This document shows, piece by piece, positions 22,401-35,186 of a stretch of DNA of 64,000 nucleotides. The stretch is from assembly GCA_035048815.1 (NCBI GenBank), contig JAUCBN010000026.1, forward strand, positions 10,857,501 through 10,921,500, written 5' to 3'. The stretch's first letter is position 1. Every line of letters begins with the position of its first letter. This stretch comes from Abelmoschus esculentus (lineage: Eukaryota; Streptophyta; Magnoliopsida; Malvales; Malvaceae). A program made the position numbers and the translations under genes. The notes under the pieces are model-generated. The model was not told the origin of the DNA, made no database searches, and saw only the letters and a program-made list of their open reading frames with translations.

Positions 22401-22649
22401 CTCCCCCTTGGATATCCATGAAGATAATGCGCCTCGTTAAAACCTTACTAAGATAAAAACCCTGTGAGAAAAAAAAATCTTAGTAAAGGAAAAAGAGTAC
22501 ACACATCTTTGATACGCATAACATGTTGCCTCATTAAAAACCTTACCAAGATAAGGGAAAAAGAGTGCAACGCGTATTTACTCCTCCTCATGAAAATATC
22601 ACATAAGATCTTTGAATCTTCATAATTCAATATTGAATACAAACTTCAA

Positions 22650-24570
22650 ACGTTGAAGTAGATCATGCACTAGTGGATAAATCTTCCAAATTATTGCTTG
22701 AAATGATTCATTGAATAATATTCATCTAAAAATCATGAGGGACGAAACTTAAAGAAATATGTTTCGTTTTATCATATTTGACATATCCACCTTGAGATAT
22801 AAATTTTATATTATCTCTTTACAAGATAGCTTGTATCTTATCTTGTGAAAAACATTCACATATCTTTAGGATATGTTTAGCCAAACACATATTTTGGCTT
22901 TGCCTCATGCATAACAATTATTTAAAGGTAATGATCTCGTAACACTTAAATAATATTTATGGACCAGCTAAGATACAATGATTCCAGATCAAATAATTTA
23001 TATATTGTGCTTTTAGACCAAGAATATCATTACCCTTTTCTTGAGGCAGAAAGAATCTTTGTTTACACTAAGAGACCTAACAACCATAAGTTGATCAATG
23101 AATATGCATTATTCATATAAAGTCTCTTTCAATATTTTTCTGTATGTCGATTGATGCACAAGGATTTGAGGAGATCTCTTCACGAGTCTCAACTATATTC
23201 AAATCAGCGGCAACAATAAAAGTTAGAACTAATCCACTTAATCAAAATGCTTGGGGAAATTAAATAATTCATATAGCATTATGCTAATAAGTATTCAATA
23301 AGGCGATTATATCAAATACGCCTAAATCTTTCAATATATAAGAGAGATATTTAATATGGTTGAATAATATTCTCGAGAACTTGAATTAAATGCTTCTGAC
23401 AGTCTAAATCCTTTTAGAAGCTTCATGTAAATATTTTTATCAAGAGGCTCACACAAATAAGATGTAACAACATTCATTAGACGAAACTAAGTCATTTCAT
23501 TTATTGCCAGAATATCTAAAAGTAATTGCATCCACCACCGAGGAATATATTTTCCTCATTCAACTTCATGTCTTTGTGAGAATCCTTGTGTAACCAAATG
23601 AGCTTATATCTCATGATTTTCCCTTTTGATTTCTCTTTCTCATAAAGGCTCGTTTATATCTACGAACTTTACATATTTCAATGTACGGGCTATACGCCCC
23701 AATACTTCTCTTTTTGAAAAGAGATTTTAGTTTTGCCTCAATTGCCTCTTTCATGTTGGCCAATCATTTCTTTGTCCAATTGACAATGATTCATGATCCA
23801 CATCATCAAATAAAATCTCTAGTGTTATATTGCATGCAAATATATTAACGACGTCGATTTAATTTTAGTTCCATGTATGACCAGATATGACATAATCTAT
23901 TGAGATCTCTTTATTGTCAGGTACCTAAATCATGTCAATGTCTCTGTTGGAGACCATTTAATCTCTTCTAGAGATTTTCATAATTATTAATTCCTCGATC
24001 AGACCATCATAAAATATAGCTCTTTTTCCTTTTCGAGGATCTCTTATCTTTGGAACTTACTTGTCTACTATGCTTTAAGCGTAAGTTAGACTCATTAGCA
24101 ACTAGAGTTTGTCCTTCCATGACATCAAATTTAATCGGAGCATTCATAGCTGGTATACGTGACTTAGTCACTCTTTTAGGGTCAGAAAAATCATCTGGTA
24201 ATTGATTTGCTAAATGAATTATCTATTGAACTTATAGTTCACATTGTCTATTACGTGGATCAAAAAGAGAAAATGATAATTCATTCTAACTTATTTCTTT
24301 CCCCAGCTATTTATTTTCTCCCCCTAATGTTGGATAAATTGACTCATTAAAATGATAGTCAATAAATCGGATTATAAATAAATCCCCTATCAGAAGCTCT
24401 TATATATATTCCCAACAAACTCATCTTTGTGCGTTGTGGTGGAGCAATTAGAATATATATCGCACACTCAAAAAATTGAGATGAGAAATATTTGGTTCCT
24501 AACCAAAAATCATTTATAATGGGGAGAACTTATAATCATTTGTTGGCTTGATGCGAATTAGTGATAATAC
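22650..24570 (-). pseudogene. Copia pol relic (integrase end, RT, RNase H end)
   Basis: Minus-strand fragments follow Copia pol order. Integrase tail: KPTNDYKFSPL, then EPNISHL (~24560-24460). Linker between integrase and RT: HFNESIYPTLGGENK, then a segment with DDFSDPKRVTKSRIPA (~24360-24080). RT: a KDSHKDMKLNEENIFL-like stretch, then LDKNIYMKLLKGFRLSEAFN (~23640-23370). The RNase H tail is weak (SSNNLEDLSTSA, ~22720-22650). Several frames and many stops are involved, so it is non-functional. The 3' UTR retains the ACTCTTTTTCC...CTAAGATTTT type leader common in these elements. Confidence 0.8.
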
Positions 24571-25099
24571 ATATAAAATGATATCTCATCAACATTATCA
24601 AAACCATTATCTTTATAAGATAATCTGGAAAATATGCTCATAATTTTATCAATTGAGCAAGTAACCTCGCGAACACCAAGTTGCGGGTTAATAACAAGGA
24701 TACATATAAAATAGATTTGCACTCTATCATAGTTGTTGATGATTGAATAATCAAAATGCTTTCATAGCAAGTATCACAAGAAAAATTATCTTGAAGAAAC
24801 TTCTAGTTCTTCAATAAATGACCACATGAAAGTGTCAGCAATTTTTCGCATCATAATTGAACCGGAATGGTCTAACCGGTCATGTCAAATAAAATAATCA
24901 GTAAACATCTAGTTTACAATAGCATGAGCTTCAATTTATACTAATTCTTATGTAGTACAATATGGATGACAGTGCATGTAATTTTGCCAAAATTTCATTA
25001 TTGCCTTGAGTTATACTCGTAATATTGAGATTGTCATCATCCATTTAACTGATATTCTCAATATATTTCTATAAATATCTTTAAAACTCAATATCTCTT

Positions 25100-26560
25100 T
25101 GCCATTTTGACGAATATAGTGCACTGTAAATATGAAATAAAGTTTCATTTGACAATAACATATTTTCTCAACGAGCATAATGAACTGTAAATATGAGATA
25201 AAGTCTCATTTCGCAAATAACATATTTGCTCAGTCGGAGCTTTCTGTGATATTAGTACTTCCGGATATAGTACTCATATTATTCTCTTGTATTTAAAATG
25301 AGAAAATATGCATAATTATGCACCTTTGAATACGTGCTTTATTTTATTCACTTCGGAAAATGAAAAATATGTACTTTGTACCATTCACTTCAGGGAATGG
25401 AAAAATATTAAAAAATAGCACATCATATCAAATCGGATCAAAGATAAGCTCTCAAGAGCTCTTCCGAAGCACTGATATTTTAGAACTTTGAGATATAGTA
25501 CTCATATTTCCCTTGTATTTAAATGAGAAAATATTTCTTATACTTAAGTATTGTATGAGTACTTGCACTTTCTACTAAGTATAAATCGCCATAAATTATT
25601 GCATATTTTATTCCGGAAGTAATCATATTCTTTTAAGGAAAAAAATTAACATAAAAGATAAATAAATAATATATAAAATAAGTTAACATAAATAATAATT
25701 GAAAATAAATTAACATAAAATAAATAAAAGATCTAAAGAAAAAAAATAAATGGCGAATTATTCTCTTGAAGGATTATGAGAAAATTATCAATATCCAATT
25801 GAGTTGGATTAATAACGCCATTATTTTCGCCACAAAGAAAATCTGTTTATATTTTCTTTAATTTATCATTCATGATTATGGATAAAGTCCATAATACTTC
25901 AGCGTTTGACAAATACGAGATCAATGATTTGTACCATCGCATTGATAACATAAAGATTTTAATATGATCTCTATCATTCTTGTCATCTTTATAATTCCAC
26001 TTCTTGTGGATATAAGTATTCTCAAAATAATCATCTTATCCATGTCTATTTTATGATCTCAATCATGATCACAATTACTAATGTGAAATTTATTCTTTCC
26101 GCTATAAAATATCATATTCACTTCAGGGAATGGAGCGGAGACTGATAGGTATTTAAAACCCTTGTATGATATTGTGCCTTTAAGACAACATTAATGTGTG
26201 AAAAGTAGAGTATATTTTTCTAACATATCCTCATCAATGATACTCTGTCACATAATTGAGTTTTATTCACTAACTATATAGTGAATTATCACGTTTGTAT
26301 TTACTTCAAGGAATGAAACAAATTCAATAATCGCATGGAATAAACATCATGCTTGTATAATTGCATGGAATAAACATCATGCTTGCATAATTACATGGAA
26401 TAAACATCATGCTTGCATAATCGCATGGAATAAACATCATGTTTGCATTCACTTCAGGGAATGCCTCCCATAAAAATTCTTTGATCAAAACGACTTTTGT
26501 AACTTGAACTTGGGAGAATTCTATAGTCGATTTTTTCGACATAAAAATAATATTGCTTTT
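25100..26560 (-). repeat. Repetitive 5' region of the Copia element
   Basis: Where gag would be expected there are slippage-type duplications: two CTGTAAATATGA(A/G)ATAAAG units (25129, 25189), two GATATAGTACTCATATT units (25264, 25491), and at least five CACTTCAGGGAATG-like motifs (25350, 25388, 26119, 26299, 26449). No gag motif was recognised. Confidence 0.6.
26331..26450. repeat. Four tandem 30-bp units
   Basis: GCATGGAATAAACATCATGC recurs every 30 bp exactly (26331, 26361, 26391, 26421), with only a few substitutions. It explains the repetitive 80-aa minus frame here, which is not a real gene. Confidence 0.9.
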
Positions 26561-27239
26561 AAGCAAATATAAACTTTATAACATTCAAACTATTAAATAG
26601 TAATTGATCAACCAATATATATACAATACACACAAGGAACAAAAATTTAATCCTTATACGCGGCGTCGTTAAACCAGTCCACAAGGTCCTTTAAAAAGAA
26701 CCTCCTTTGAGACTAGTAGCCTCGCAGAACGGGATGTCCAGTCAATATACTCGGATTAAACCAACATAACAAAGAACATATTAATTAATTAAAGGTTTAA
26801 TATTTATTCCAATATCATGTAATACTTTGAACATGATTAAAAACATAACTTTTATCGTAAAAATAAAATAAACAAATATTGATTATAAACAAAGATAAAA
26901 AAAATCTCAAATTAAATAAATAAAACATACCAAACTTTCCACTTTGAATATATGGTAGATTTAGTTATCAATATTGTGTTAAAATCTTTTCCGGTAATTG
27001 TCGACAAGAACCACGGTAATTAAGTCACTTTATCGCTACACAAACACCAAATAACAAAAGATTTTTAATAAATTAAAAATTAAATCAAAGATCAAGAGAG
27101 AAAAATAATCGATAATTAAAATATGATTGAGGGAGAAAAACTTATCTTTGATTTATTCTAGTAACAAATTCTTTTCAATAATTCCTTCAAGATTTGAACG
27201 ACAAACACCTCCGTTGGTTAGAGTCTCGTGCTGATAATG

Positions 27240-27475
27240 TGTTGTGAATAAAATAAAGAACAAAAATAAAATAGGAGAACAAAGATGAGAGACAAAGAGA
27301 GAGATTTTATTATATTCTCAAAATAGGGTTGTGTACAAAGCTCTAGCCAAAAGTCTATATTTATAGGTATAAGATGGAAACCCTAATTCCAATGTGTATT
27401 AAACCCTAATAATAAAGCCCATTAAACTTTAACTTAACATATGGATATCCACCATGAATAAATATATTCATAACA
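27240..27475 (-). repeat. Copia 5' LTR
   Basis: 236 bp, homologous to 22172-22400 with small indels; minus-strand TATA-like TATAAATATAG at 27365-27355. Just inside it the minus strand reads TTATCAGCACGAGACTC, a primer-site-like position that does not match the usual initiator-Met form closely. Confidence 0.9.
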
Positions 27476-29287
27476 GAAAATATATTTTAATTTAATTATT
27501 TTTTGTATTTAAACGTTAGATTTATGAAAATTTTAAAATTTTGAATATAAAAACAAATGATTAAATATAACAAGTTTCACATTTATAAAATTTTTAATTA
27601 TTTTAATTTTTGGATATAACAATTATTAAATTATTAAAAACTAAAAAAATATAATTAAAAAATAATTTTGGATATTCGAATTTTAGGATAATCCGAAACT
27701 CGAAAGATTGTGATCTACATCCGATCCAACAATTTTAAAATTGGATCAGATATCCAATTTGAAAATAAAAATTAAATCATATATTTGAATTTTTAGATTG
27801 GATCAAGGAATAATTAAATCAGATCGATTGGATCGAATAATTTTAAACACCCCTAAGTAGGGGTTAATTACTTATACTATTTCAATATCTATGCCAACAA
27901 TTTAAAACTATCAATAATTAAGAAAAAGTAACAACTAAGCAAGGTCATAAGATTTCGGTTACAAAATACAAATTTGTTTATTTAGATAAATAATTTAAAA
28001 GATAAATTCATATTGTGTTTGTTAGTATATTTAGAAAAATAAACGGTAAATAAGGATTTAATAGTTTTTAGATAGTTATATATAGTATTTTTTGGATTAA
28101 ATATATGTCTAACATTTTTAACATTATCCAAATATGTGTATCTATCATGATCGTCTGTAAAAAAAAAATATCGTTAGCCAATAAAAACAAGACGTATGAT
28201 AGTATTTTTTTAAAATAAATAATTTTATTTAAAATATTTTAAAATTTGTAAATAATCTCAAAATAATCCACAAATGCTTTTAAACTTTCCCCAAATCTGA
28301 CTATTATCATCGACGTTGGTCGCACTTTTAGTGATAGAATAAAGCGTCTTTCTCTTACCGAATGATCCACACATCGTTAATCATTTGTTATACCATCGTT
28401 TATCGTGAATTATTCGAATGAACTGTTTAACGATTTTGATATTTTACACGGAGTTGATTAATTTTCAATGACAAAGTAATGGAGTAAAAGGTCATGATGG
28501 CCCGACAATGAATGAATTAAAGAATAGACTAACTTAAGTTTTCGGTGTTAGAGATTTTAAACTTTGCCCTATTTTATAAACTTTGGATTTATTTTATTTT
28601 ATTTATTTTTAACCAAATTTTAGAATTTTAAGGGTCTAACACGTGTAAGATAATATTAAAAATTAAAGAATAATAACGGTGAGCATATATTTAAATAATG
28701 TTAAAAAAGTTACACTTGTTTACCTTGAAAAAAATATTTTGAGCACCTATCTAAAAAGTATAGTTTTAGTATTTATTTACCACTTAAACCTATTTGAAAA
28801 TGTGAAGATAAAATCAACAATCTTTAGAGTAGGTGATTAAAGCTTTCGGTTAACACTACCATTGTCTAGATTATGAGTTCAAAAATTAATCAGCACTATT
28901 TTTCCTTCTTTAGATTGAATTGTTAAAAAAATACAAAATTTAAAATATTTTATAAGTTATATACTTTAAGATTTTAAAAATAGTATGCTGTCATAATAAT
29001 ATTTAAAATAAGTATATATATCGACACACTTATAATTAAACATGTAGTACATGTTTAGAATAATTTTAATATAAAATTTATATATGTTATGACTTACGAT
29101 GATTAATTATATTTATAGTGATTCAATTATTTTATACCTCGTACGAATCTCTTAGAAACGAACTTTCAAGTGTACGAATGTTTAACTATTATCCACCACG
29201 AACTCAATTATGATGATTTATTACACTCATAGTTATTTAAATGAGGTGTTTATATTATTCTTAATCGATATAATTATATTTGTACTA

Positions 29288-30806
29288 TGTAATAACCCAT
29301 TATACATACAAAACCCATCCATTATTATATCTAATCCAATATATAAAACCCAAAATACCATTTTATTACAAGCCCAAAACCAAGCCCACAACCGGCTAAC
29401 CCATTACACCCACAACTCAAATCACATATCCACTAACCTAGGACTAACCAAACCCTAAATGCCCTAATGGAATCCTAACCAAACCGGTAGCAAATCGATC
29501 GCCGCCCTTGATCCCTACGTCAGCCAGTTGTCCGCGCGTTGTCGTCACGCGCAACGATTCGAATCGTGCGTGGCCGCCACACGCTCTCTCATTCGACGAT
29601 AAGGCCGACCATCGTCCTCGATCTGACCGGATCTGTACCCACCGCCCCCGTCCTTTCACCTGCAAAAAGAAGAAAATAATTAGATCAAGGGGAAAAATTC
29701 AAAAATAGGATAAATTTTCTCCTTTCTTTTTCGATTATAATACATGTAAATCTGGGGTATAAAAACCCAGAACCAAAGCTTGTAACCGGTTACAGAGGAC
29801 CAACCAAAAAATTAATCGAAAAAGAAGCATTTCAAACAAAAATTTCCAGTCGAAAGCAACCAATATCAAGGAAATATATTCGAACAAAAAAAGAGAGGAG
29901 ATGAGTGATCAGAGCAAGCAAATCGAAAGAAAAACCAAGGTAAAAAATAAAGCGTTTCGAATGCTTATCTTCCAGATCTATGCTGATAGAGGTTTCTTTC
30001 CAAAAAACCGAGACTAGATCCTTGATCCTTGCGTCGAACCGAACCCGAAAGTAGCCTCTTTTCATGCTTCCGACCACCAGTGCGATGACAATGCGCGATG
30101 GTTAGGTATGCCTCCGGCCGCCAGATCTCCAAAGAGCTCCCAAAGCTTTATTATCTCAAGTAAAAAGAAGAAGAAAAAAATGAACTTTGAGGAAAAAAAA
30201 TTAAAGGAGGACATTTATATCAAGAGCAAAACGGCATCATTTTGGTACCGGTTAATCGGGCCTAAAACGACGCCGTTTTGAACTTGGGTACCCGACTCCA
30301 GACCTATATACCGGATCCGACCCGCGTATAACCCGTAAAAAGGGACAAATTACGCGAGTAGTCCCTGCACTCCCAGCGAGCTTCTATTCCAGCATCTAAG
30401 TTTGCATCCTTTTCAATTTTAGCCCATGTTTTGCTTATTTTAGTCCTATAATTTTTATTTCTTTCAATTTCAGCCTTAAAACGTTTATTTAACCTCTAAA
30501 CTTCCTGTTTTTGCAGATTTGGTCCCTCATCATTTCAAAAAAATTATTATGCTCATGTTTTATTGTTGTTAAAAATTTACTAACCTTTTGGACATAGATT
30601 AAAATATCGAAATTATAATTTCGATCGTATAAAATATTTTATAACCGACAGGTGCCAATTTTGGACGTTGTAGAGGTGCTTACCCTTCCCTATGTGTAAC
30701 AGACTCCCAGATCCAGCTCTGGGTCGTAGACGCAATCTTGGTGTCCCAATCGCACTGTTAAAAAATGATTGGTGGTGACTCCCCGGGACGAATTTCGATG
30801 ATTACA
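29288..30806 (+). repeat. Ogre-like 5' LTR
   Basis: 1519 bp. TATA box TATAAAAA at 29758-29765 inside GGGGTATAAAAACCC. The small frames at 29444-30077 on both strands lie within the LTR, recur in the 3' LTR, and are not genes. Confidence 0.92.
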
Positions 30807-30808
30807 GC

Positions 30809-30826
30809 TGGCGACTCCGCTGGGGA
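30809..30826 (+). other. Primer-binding site, tRNA-Arg type
   Basis: TGGCGACTCCGCTGGGGA starts 2 bp inside the 5' LTR. It complements the 3' end of a plant tRNA-Arg isoacceptor, the primer reported for Ogre elements. 30827-31496 is untranslated leader. Confidence 0.75.
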
Positions 30827-31496
30827 CTATTTTTGAGAGTCGAGCCGCAGAATCGGGTACATTTTATTTAACAATCGAAAATATAAATCTGATATATTTT
30901 TATAATCTTTATTTTATTTATTTAAAATATTTTCTAATATATTTTAAATGTTTTTTTTAAGACCCTTCATTCCATAAGCCTTCAACCCGGGCTCTGTCCA
31001 AATTAAGTGGGAGCATGAAACCACTCCTTCGTGAGGTTATGCCTCTGTATAGAATGGTGAATTGCTTTCAGAATATTTTTCTCTCTATTTTCGTGAAACC
31101 TATGTCTCCACATAGACTTAGAGAAACGTATCTCCCTGAATCGGGTTTATTATCCTTAGTAGGATGATAAGTCTCGTTCGGGTACCTTCTAGAATTACAC
31201 CACTTGTAGTGAGACCTAGAAGCCTACCTTTAGAGTCGTCATGCCGAAACTCTGCCCGATTAAAGAGTCACCTTGTAGGGTTTTTCTTTGTAGAGAGAGA
31301 GCGGGGGGTTCTATTTATTTATGCCTTTTTATTTCTCAATGTTTATTTCTCGTTTTTTATTTCTGCAATGAATTTATTATGTTCCCATTCATGCAACAGG
31401 CATCATATTTATTTATTTAGACACTAACAATATCCGTTCGTGTTGTTTTGTCTCTTGTTTTACATGTGCATTTTCCTTTTAAAATAAGAAAAGTTA

Positions 31497-33620
31497 TTGA
31501 TAACGGAACAATTATTAGAAAGGTTCTGCTCAGCTATGGAGAACCATTTTTTAGACAAGGTGGAGGCTAATCTCAAAGTTCGACGATGGTCAGAAGAGCC
31601 TCAATACCGGAGCGGGGATAGCATAATGGAAGGAGAAAAAGTCAACCTTAAAGATTTTGCACGTATATCTGCGACACAAAATCAGTTACAAGAGTTGAAA
31701 TGTATCTGGGATCAACGGGATGAGGACACCAAAGGTTTGTTTCTCACCAATTACGGAGACCTATCGTATTTGCTCGATGTCAATGTTGACAAGGTGTTAC
31801 TTTGAGGCCTAGTCAGTTCTGAATCTCTCGTATAGTTGTTCTACAATAGGAGACGTTGACATCACGCTGACAATTGAGGAATATGCAGCTTTAATTCAAT
31901 GTCGGAGATTTTAACAGACAAAGTGTATTTTAAACCCTCCGATTCACCTGTATTCCAAAAAAGGTTGTTAAAATTGACCGGAAAGAATGAGCCATGGGCG
32001 AAGTCCCGAATCCAAGAGAAGGGTGAAACCAAATGCATTGCTTGGAAAGATATCCGAGATTTGATTCAAGTGAAGACCAGATGTGAGAAACAAGTTAGAA
32101 TGTTCACATTAGCCATATACTGGTTGGTCATCTTCCCAAAATCGCTTGGGTACATTGATGATACAGTTATGGAATTGTTAGTTCACCTCGATAAGGGTGT
32201 TACTCCAGTTCCTGCAATCCTTGTTGAGACCTTTCGATCGCTCATCGCTTACCGAAGGAGTGGCGAGGGAAGGTTCTTCTGTTGCGCTCAACTCCTACTT
32301 GTTTGGTTCCACAGCCACTTCTGGAAACCAGAAAGGTCCTCATACCAGGCATGCTTTGACTATTACTCGTCGATAAGGGATCTGGCACACACCCAAAGGC
32401 CGGAGAATATCCCATATGATCAATAAAAAACTATTTTATGTAACTTATGCAAAAGGGATATCATATGGAAAGCAAGCTGGTTCTTTTCTCATGAGATCAT
32501 ATTCAGTTGCGAGGGTTATAATTGGGTCCCCTTACTTAGAATATGGGGGGCAACAGGATATGCGTTGTTGATGGTCTCTCGACAATATAGGTCTAGGCAA
32601 TTCATCTCGGCAACCAGAGGGTTGGCTTTGTGCGAGTTCCCTTATAGGGGAAGGGATTACAAAAAGGATGTTGCCGCCATCGCAAAAATATGGAAACATC
32701 CTTTGAAAATGGAGCCATTTGACGAGTGGCCCAGGGTCACCCCAGAATATCGACGATAGAGAAACCGGAGGATCAATGACAACATCCCGACTCTAGATTC
32801 AAAAGTCAATAAGCCGTTGGAAGAGAAGCTCCTAGTAAACCCTTCAGAAGCAGAGATTGCCAGGGAGGATTACCAAGGAAAGTATATCATCATGGAGATG
32901 CAACTATCGAGGTTAGTAAATGAAAAAAACAGTTAGAATTCGGCATTCAGTCACAGGAGCAAGAAATGCCACGACTACAAAAAGGAAAAAGCAAAGTCGA
33001 AGAGGATTTAAACGATATACAAGGGGATTATAAAAAGGTTCGAGAGTCAGCAAAATAGGCTGATCTCAGAAAATCCTTTGCCGATTGGAAGTTAGAAATG
33101 TATGAAGAAAAGAAGAAAACCCGCTATTAGGAAAGCAAGTTTAACGAGGCACAAAATCAGCAGGCTCTGGATCAGGAAGAGCTAGATCGTGTCAGAACTG
33201 AAAATGTTAGTTTGAGAGGCCAGGTCATCAATTTGGAAGAGACTTTTCAGAGCTATCATCAGAAATCGGCAGCCTAGTTAGAAGCAAATGAAATCCTGAA
33301 AAAGACCTGTTAGAGACATAGAAGCCGTCCTGCAAGCTAGCGAAGCATAAATCAATTATCTAGAAGAATTACGCCACTGGGGCGAGCAACAATAGAGAGC
33401 CCAACTTAACAAGACTCATGAGCAGGTCCAAGAAAGAAATCGTACCATGTCTGAGGCCTTGGTACAAGTCCGGGAAGTTACTAAATACCTACAAGCGTTG
33501 GTAGTTCAGGCTGAAGTTCTTAGCCTACAGTTTGAGGCGAAATCAAACAAAGGCAGAAATCTCGCGTCGCTACTTAAAAAGATCAAGATTTGGGGGGTAA
33601 AGGCCAAGCAGTATATGTGA
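31497..33620 (+). pseudogene. Ogre-like ORF1 with DUF7745-type domain, broken
   Basis: An extra ORF upstream of gag. The opening block (31497-31805) ends in TGA. A short out-of-frame piece (LTIEEYAALIQC, ~31868) shows a frameshift before the main block at 31899-32426 (LAIYWLVIFPKSLGYIDD, then RSLIAYRRSGEGRFFCCAQL), typical of the DUF7745 family abundant in cotton. Further fragments follow (32565-32759: RQFISATRGLALCEFPYRG), then a long Lys/Glu-rich coiled-coil tail with stops (QEELDRVRTENVSLRGQV) to a TGA at 33618-33620. Function is unknown; in related elements ORF1 is separate from gag-pol. At least one frameshift and several stops make it non-functional. Confidence 0.75.
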
Positions 33621-33883
33621 AGCGAGGCCCACCTTGCGTATAGAAAATCTTGTTCTAAAATGAGCTTCATTTCCAAAGTTATACTAAAATCAACACCTTT
33701 TTGTAAACGTTTTGGAATGTTAATATAACGTGTTGGTCTGCATGAACATTCCATCATATTAGTTGCATTCATGCATCATCCTATTATGTTATAATCCTAA
33801 CGTTCCAGGGTGCTATCAATGTAGTAATACTGAAACCTGATCAAATTCAACATTCACACTTTACCAGATTTAGATCTAAGAGA

Positions 33884-35186
33884 ATGGAAGAAAGACTAGA
33901 CAAGATCGAGCAAGCTTATGAAGAAAAGAAGCGAGACATGGAAAGAAAGTTGGATAAAGCACAACAGGATACGCGTACTCATATTTCATAAACCCAGGAT
34001 GAACTGCTCGATAAGATCGCACAGTTGTTAGCAAAAAAGGAGCCAAAAAGAAATAAGGGAATTATGACTGAACCAAGCACAATGGCAGACGACTCAAGGA
34101 CTTCTCTTCAAACTCACGATCCGGTTGAAGTTCCTAAAGGACAAACTAGCCAAAATGAAACTCATTTTCAAGGAGGTTTAGTCATTCATAACCCTAATGA
34201 TTATATAGTGCCCGTTTTTAACGAAATGGAGAAATCCAAAACCGAGCTGCAAAAAGAACTCGAGGATCGGTGCAAGCAGCTGGAGGAAAAATTTAAAGCA
34301 ATGGAGAACGTATATCAGTTCCCTAGGATGGAAGCAAGGGAGCTAAGTCTGGTGCCTGATCTGGTACTACCTCCAAAGTTTAAAATGCTAGATTTTGAGA
34401 AATACAATGGGACGACATGCCCTGAAGCACATCTGACTATGTTTATCAGGCGAATGACAGGATATATCGACAATGATCCTTTACTGGTTCATTGTTTTCA
34501 AGATAGCTTAACAGGTTCAGCAGCAAGATGGTATAACCAATTGAGCTACACGAAGATTCGTTCGTGGAAGGACTTGACACGAGCCTTTGTGCGACAATAC
34601 AATCATGTTATTGATATAACCCCCGACCGAATCACTCTTCAGAACATGGAGAAAAGGCATGATGAAAGCTTCAGTGAAAGAAACGATAATGTTTTTCGTT
34701 GGAACATTGAAGAAGCCTTTCCTTGGACGGATTTTAGGAGGCGCCACGAAGAACTTCTCAGATATTATAATGAATGGCAAAATGATAGAACAAGCCATTC
34801 GAAGCGGAAAGCTTGAAGACGAAGAGTTGTCTAAGAAGCCGTACTACAAGAAAAAGAATAATAAAGATGGACATTCCGGTGTTCACAATGTCAATTATTC
34901 CAAGGCATCAACGTGGCAACCCAAAGCTTCATCATCAAATACACAAAAACAGAATCAAAACCAAAAGACACAAAGGGAGTTCACACCTATTCCCATATCC
35001 TATGGCGAACTTTTCAAGAACTTGTACAACGCGCATGTGGTTTCACCTTTTTATATGAAGCCGATACAACCACCATATCCAAAATGGTACAATCCCAATA
35101 CTCAATGCGAATACCACGCTGGAGAGGTGGGGTATTCGATCGAAGATTGTATTGGTTTCAAAAAGCTCATTGAAAAGCTCAAGTAG
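33884..35186 (+). pseudogene. Ogre-like gag, broken
   Basis: Starts MEERLDKIEQAYEEKK at 33884, with an in-frame TAA at 33989-33991. The capsid region (Retrotrans_gag type) reads FQDSLTGSAARWYNQL and SWKDLTRAFVRQYNHV (~34490-34610). At ~34672 the frame shifts by +1 and the alignment expected for this family skips ~18 residues, so there is an internal deletion. The second frame (FFVGTLKKPFLGRI, then GGATKNFSDIIMNGKMIE) continues through a Gln/Asn/Lys-rich linker to a zinc-knuckle-like CEYHAGEVGYSIEDC (~35105-35150) and a TAG at 35184. It would have formed the particle shell. Confidence 0.85.

Larger units (their letters stand above)
22172..27475 (-). mobile_element. Ty1/copia retrotransposon, complete ends, decayed
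   Basis: Two LTRs of 229 and 236 bp (22172-22400 and 27240-27475), bounded by TGTTGTGAAT...TTCATAACA, flank the element. A perfect 5-bp duplication GAAAA lies at 22167-22171 and 27476-27480. The element reads on the minus strand: a purine tract AAGGGGGAG abuts the left (3') LTR at 22409-22401, and the pol relics are minus-strand. Nothing is translatable at full length. LTR divergence and heavy ORF decay indicate an old insertion, but one younger than the MITE it interrupts. Confidence 0.92.
22030..27855. mobile_element. hAT-like MITE split by the Copia element
   Basis: Left part 22030-22171 begins TAAGTGTGTTCATTTTTGG. Right part 27481-27855 ends ACACCCCTA (reverse complement TAGGGGTGTTTAAAATT). 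Both halves are rich in GGATTGGATC and ATATCCGA motifs. Removing the Copia insertion and one GAAAA leaves an element of ~517 bp. Outer octamers ATTAGAAG and AGTAGGGG agree at 5 of 8 positions. 27856-29282 is AT-rich with no gene. Confidence 0.6.

Noticed and set aside
26331..26450. CRISPR-like array
   Set aside because: The 30-bp units are directly adjacent with no unique spacers, in a plant retroelement.
28826..28910. tRNA-like stretch (GGTGATTAAAGCTTTCGG, then TGAGTTCAAAAATT)
   Set aside because: Vague A-box and B-box resemblance only; no arm pairing could be drawn.
29444..30077. Small frames in the Ogre LTR, repeated at 43149-43714
   Set aside because: They lie within both LTRs and are not conserved as proteins between the two copies.
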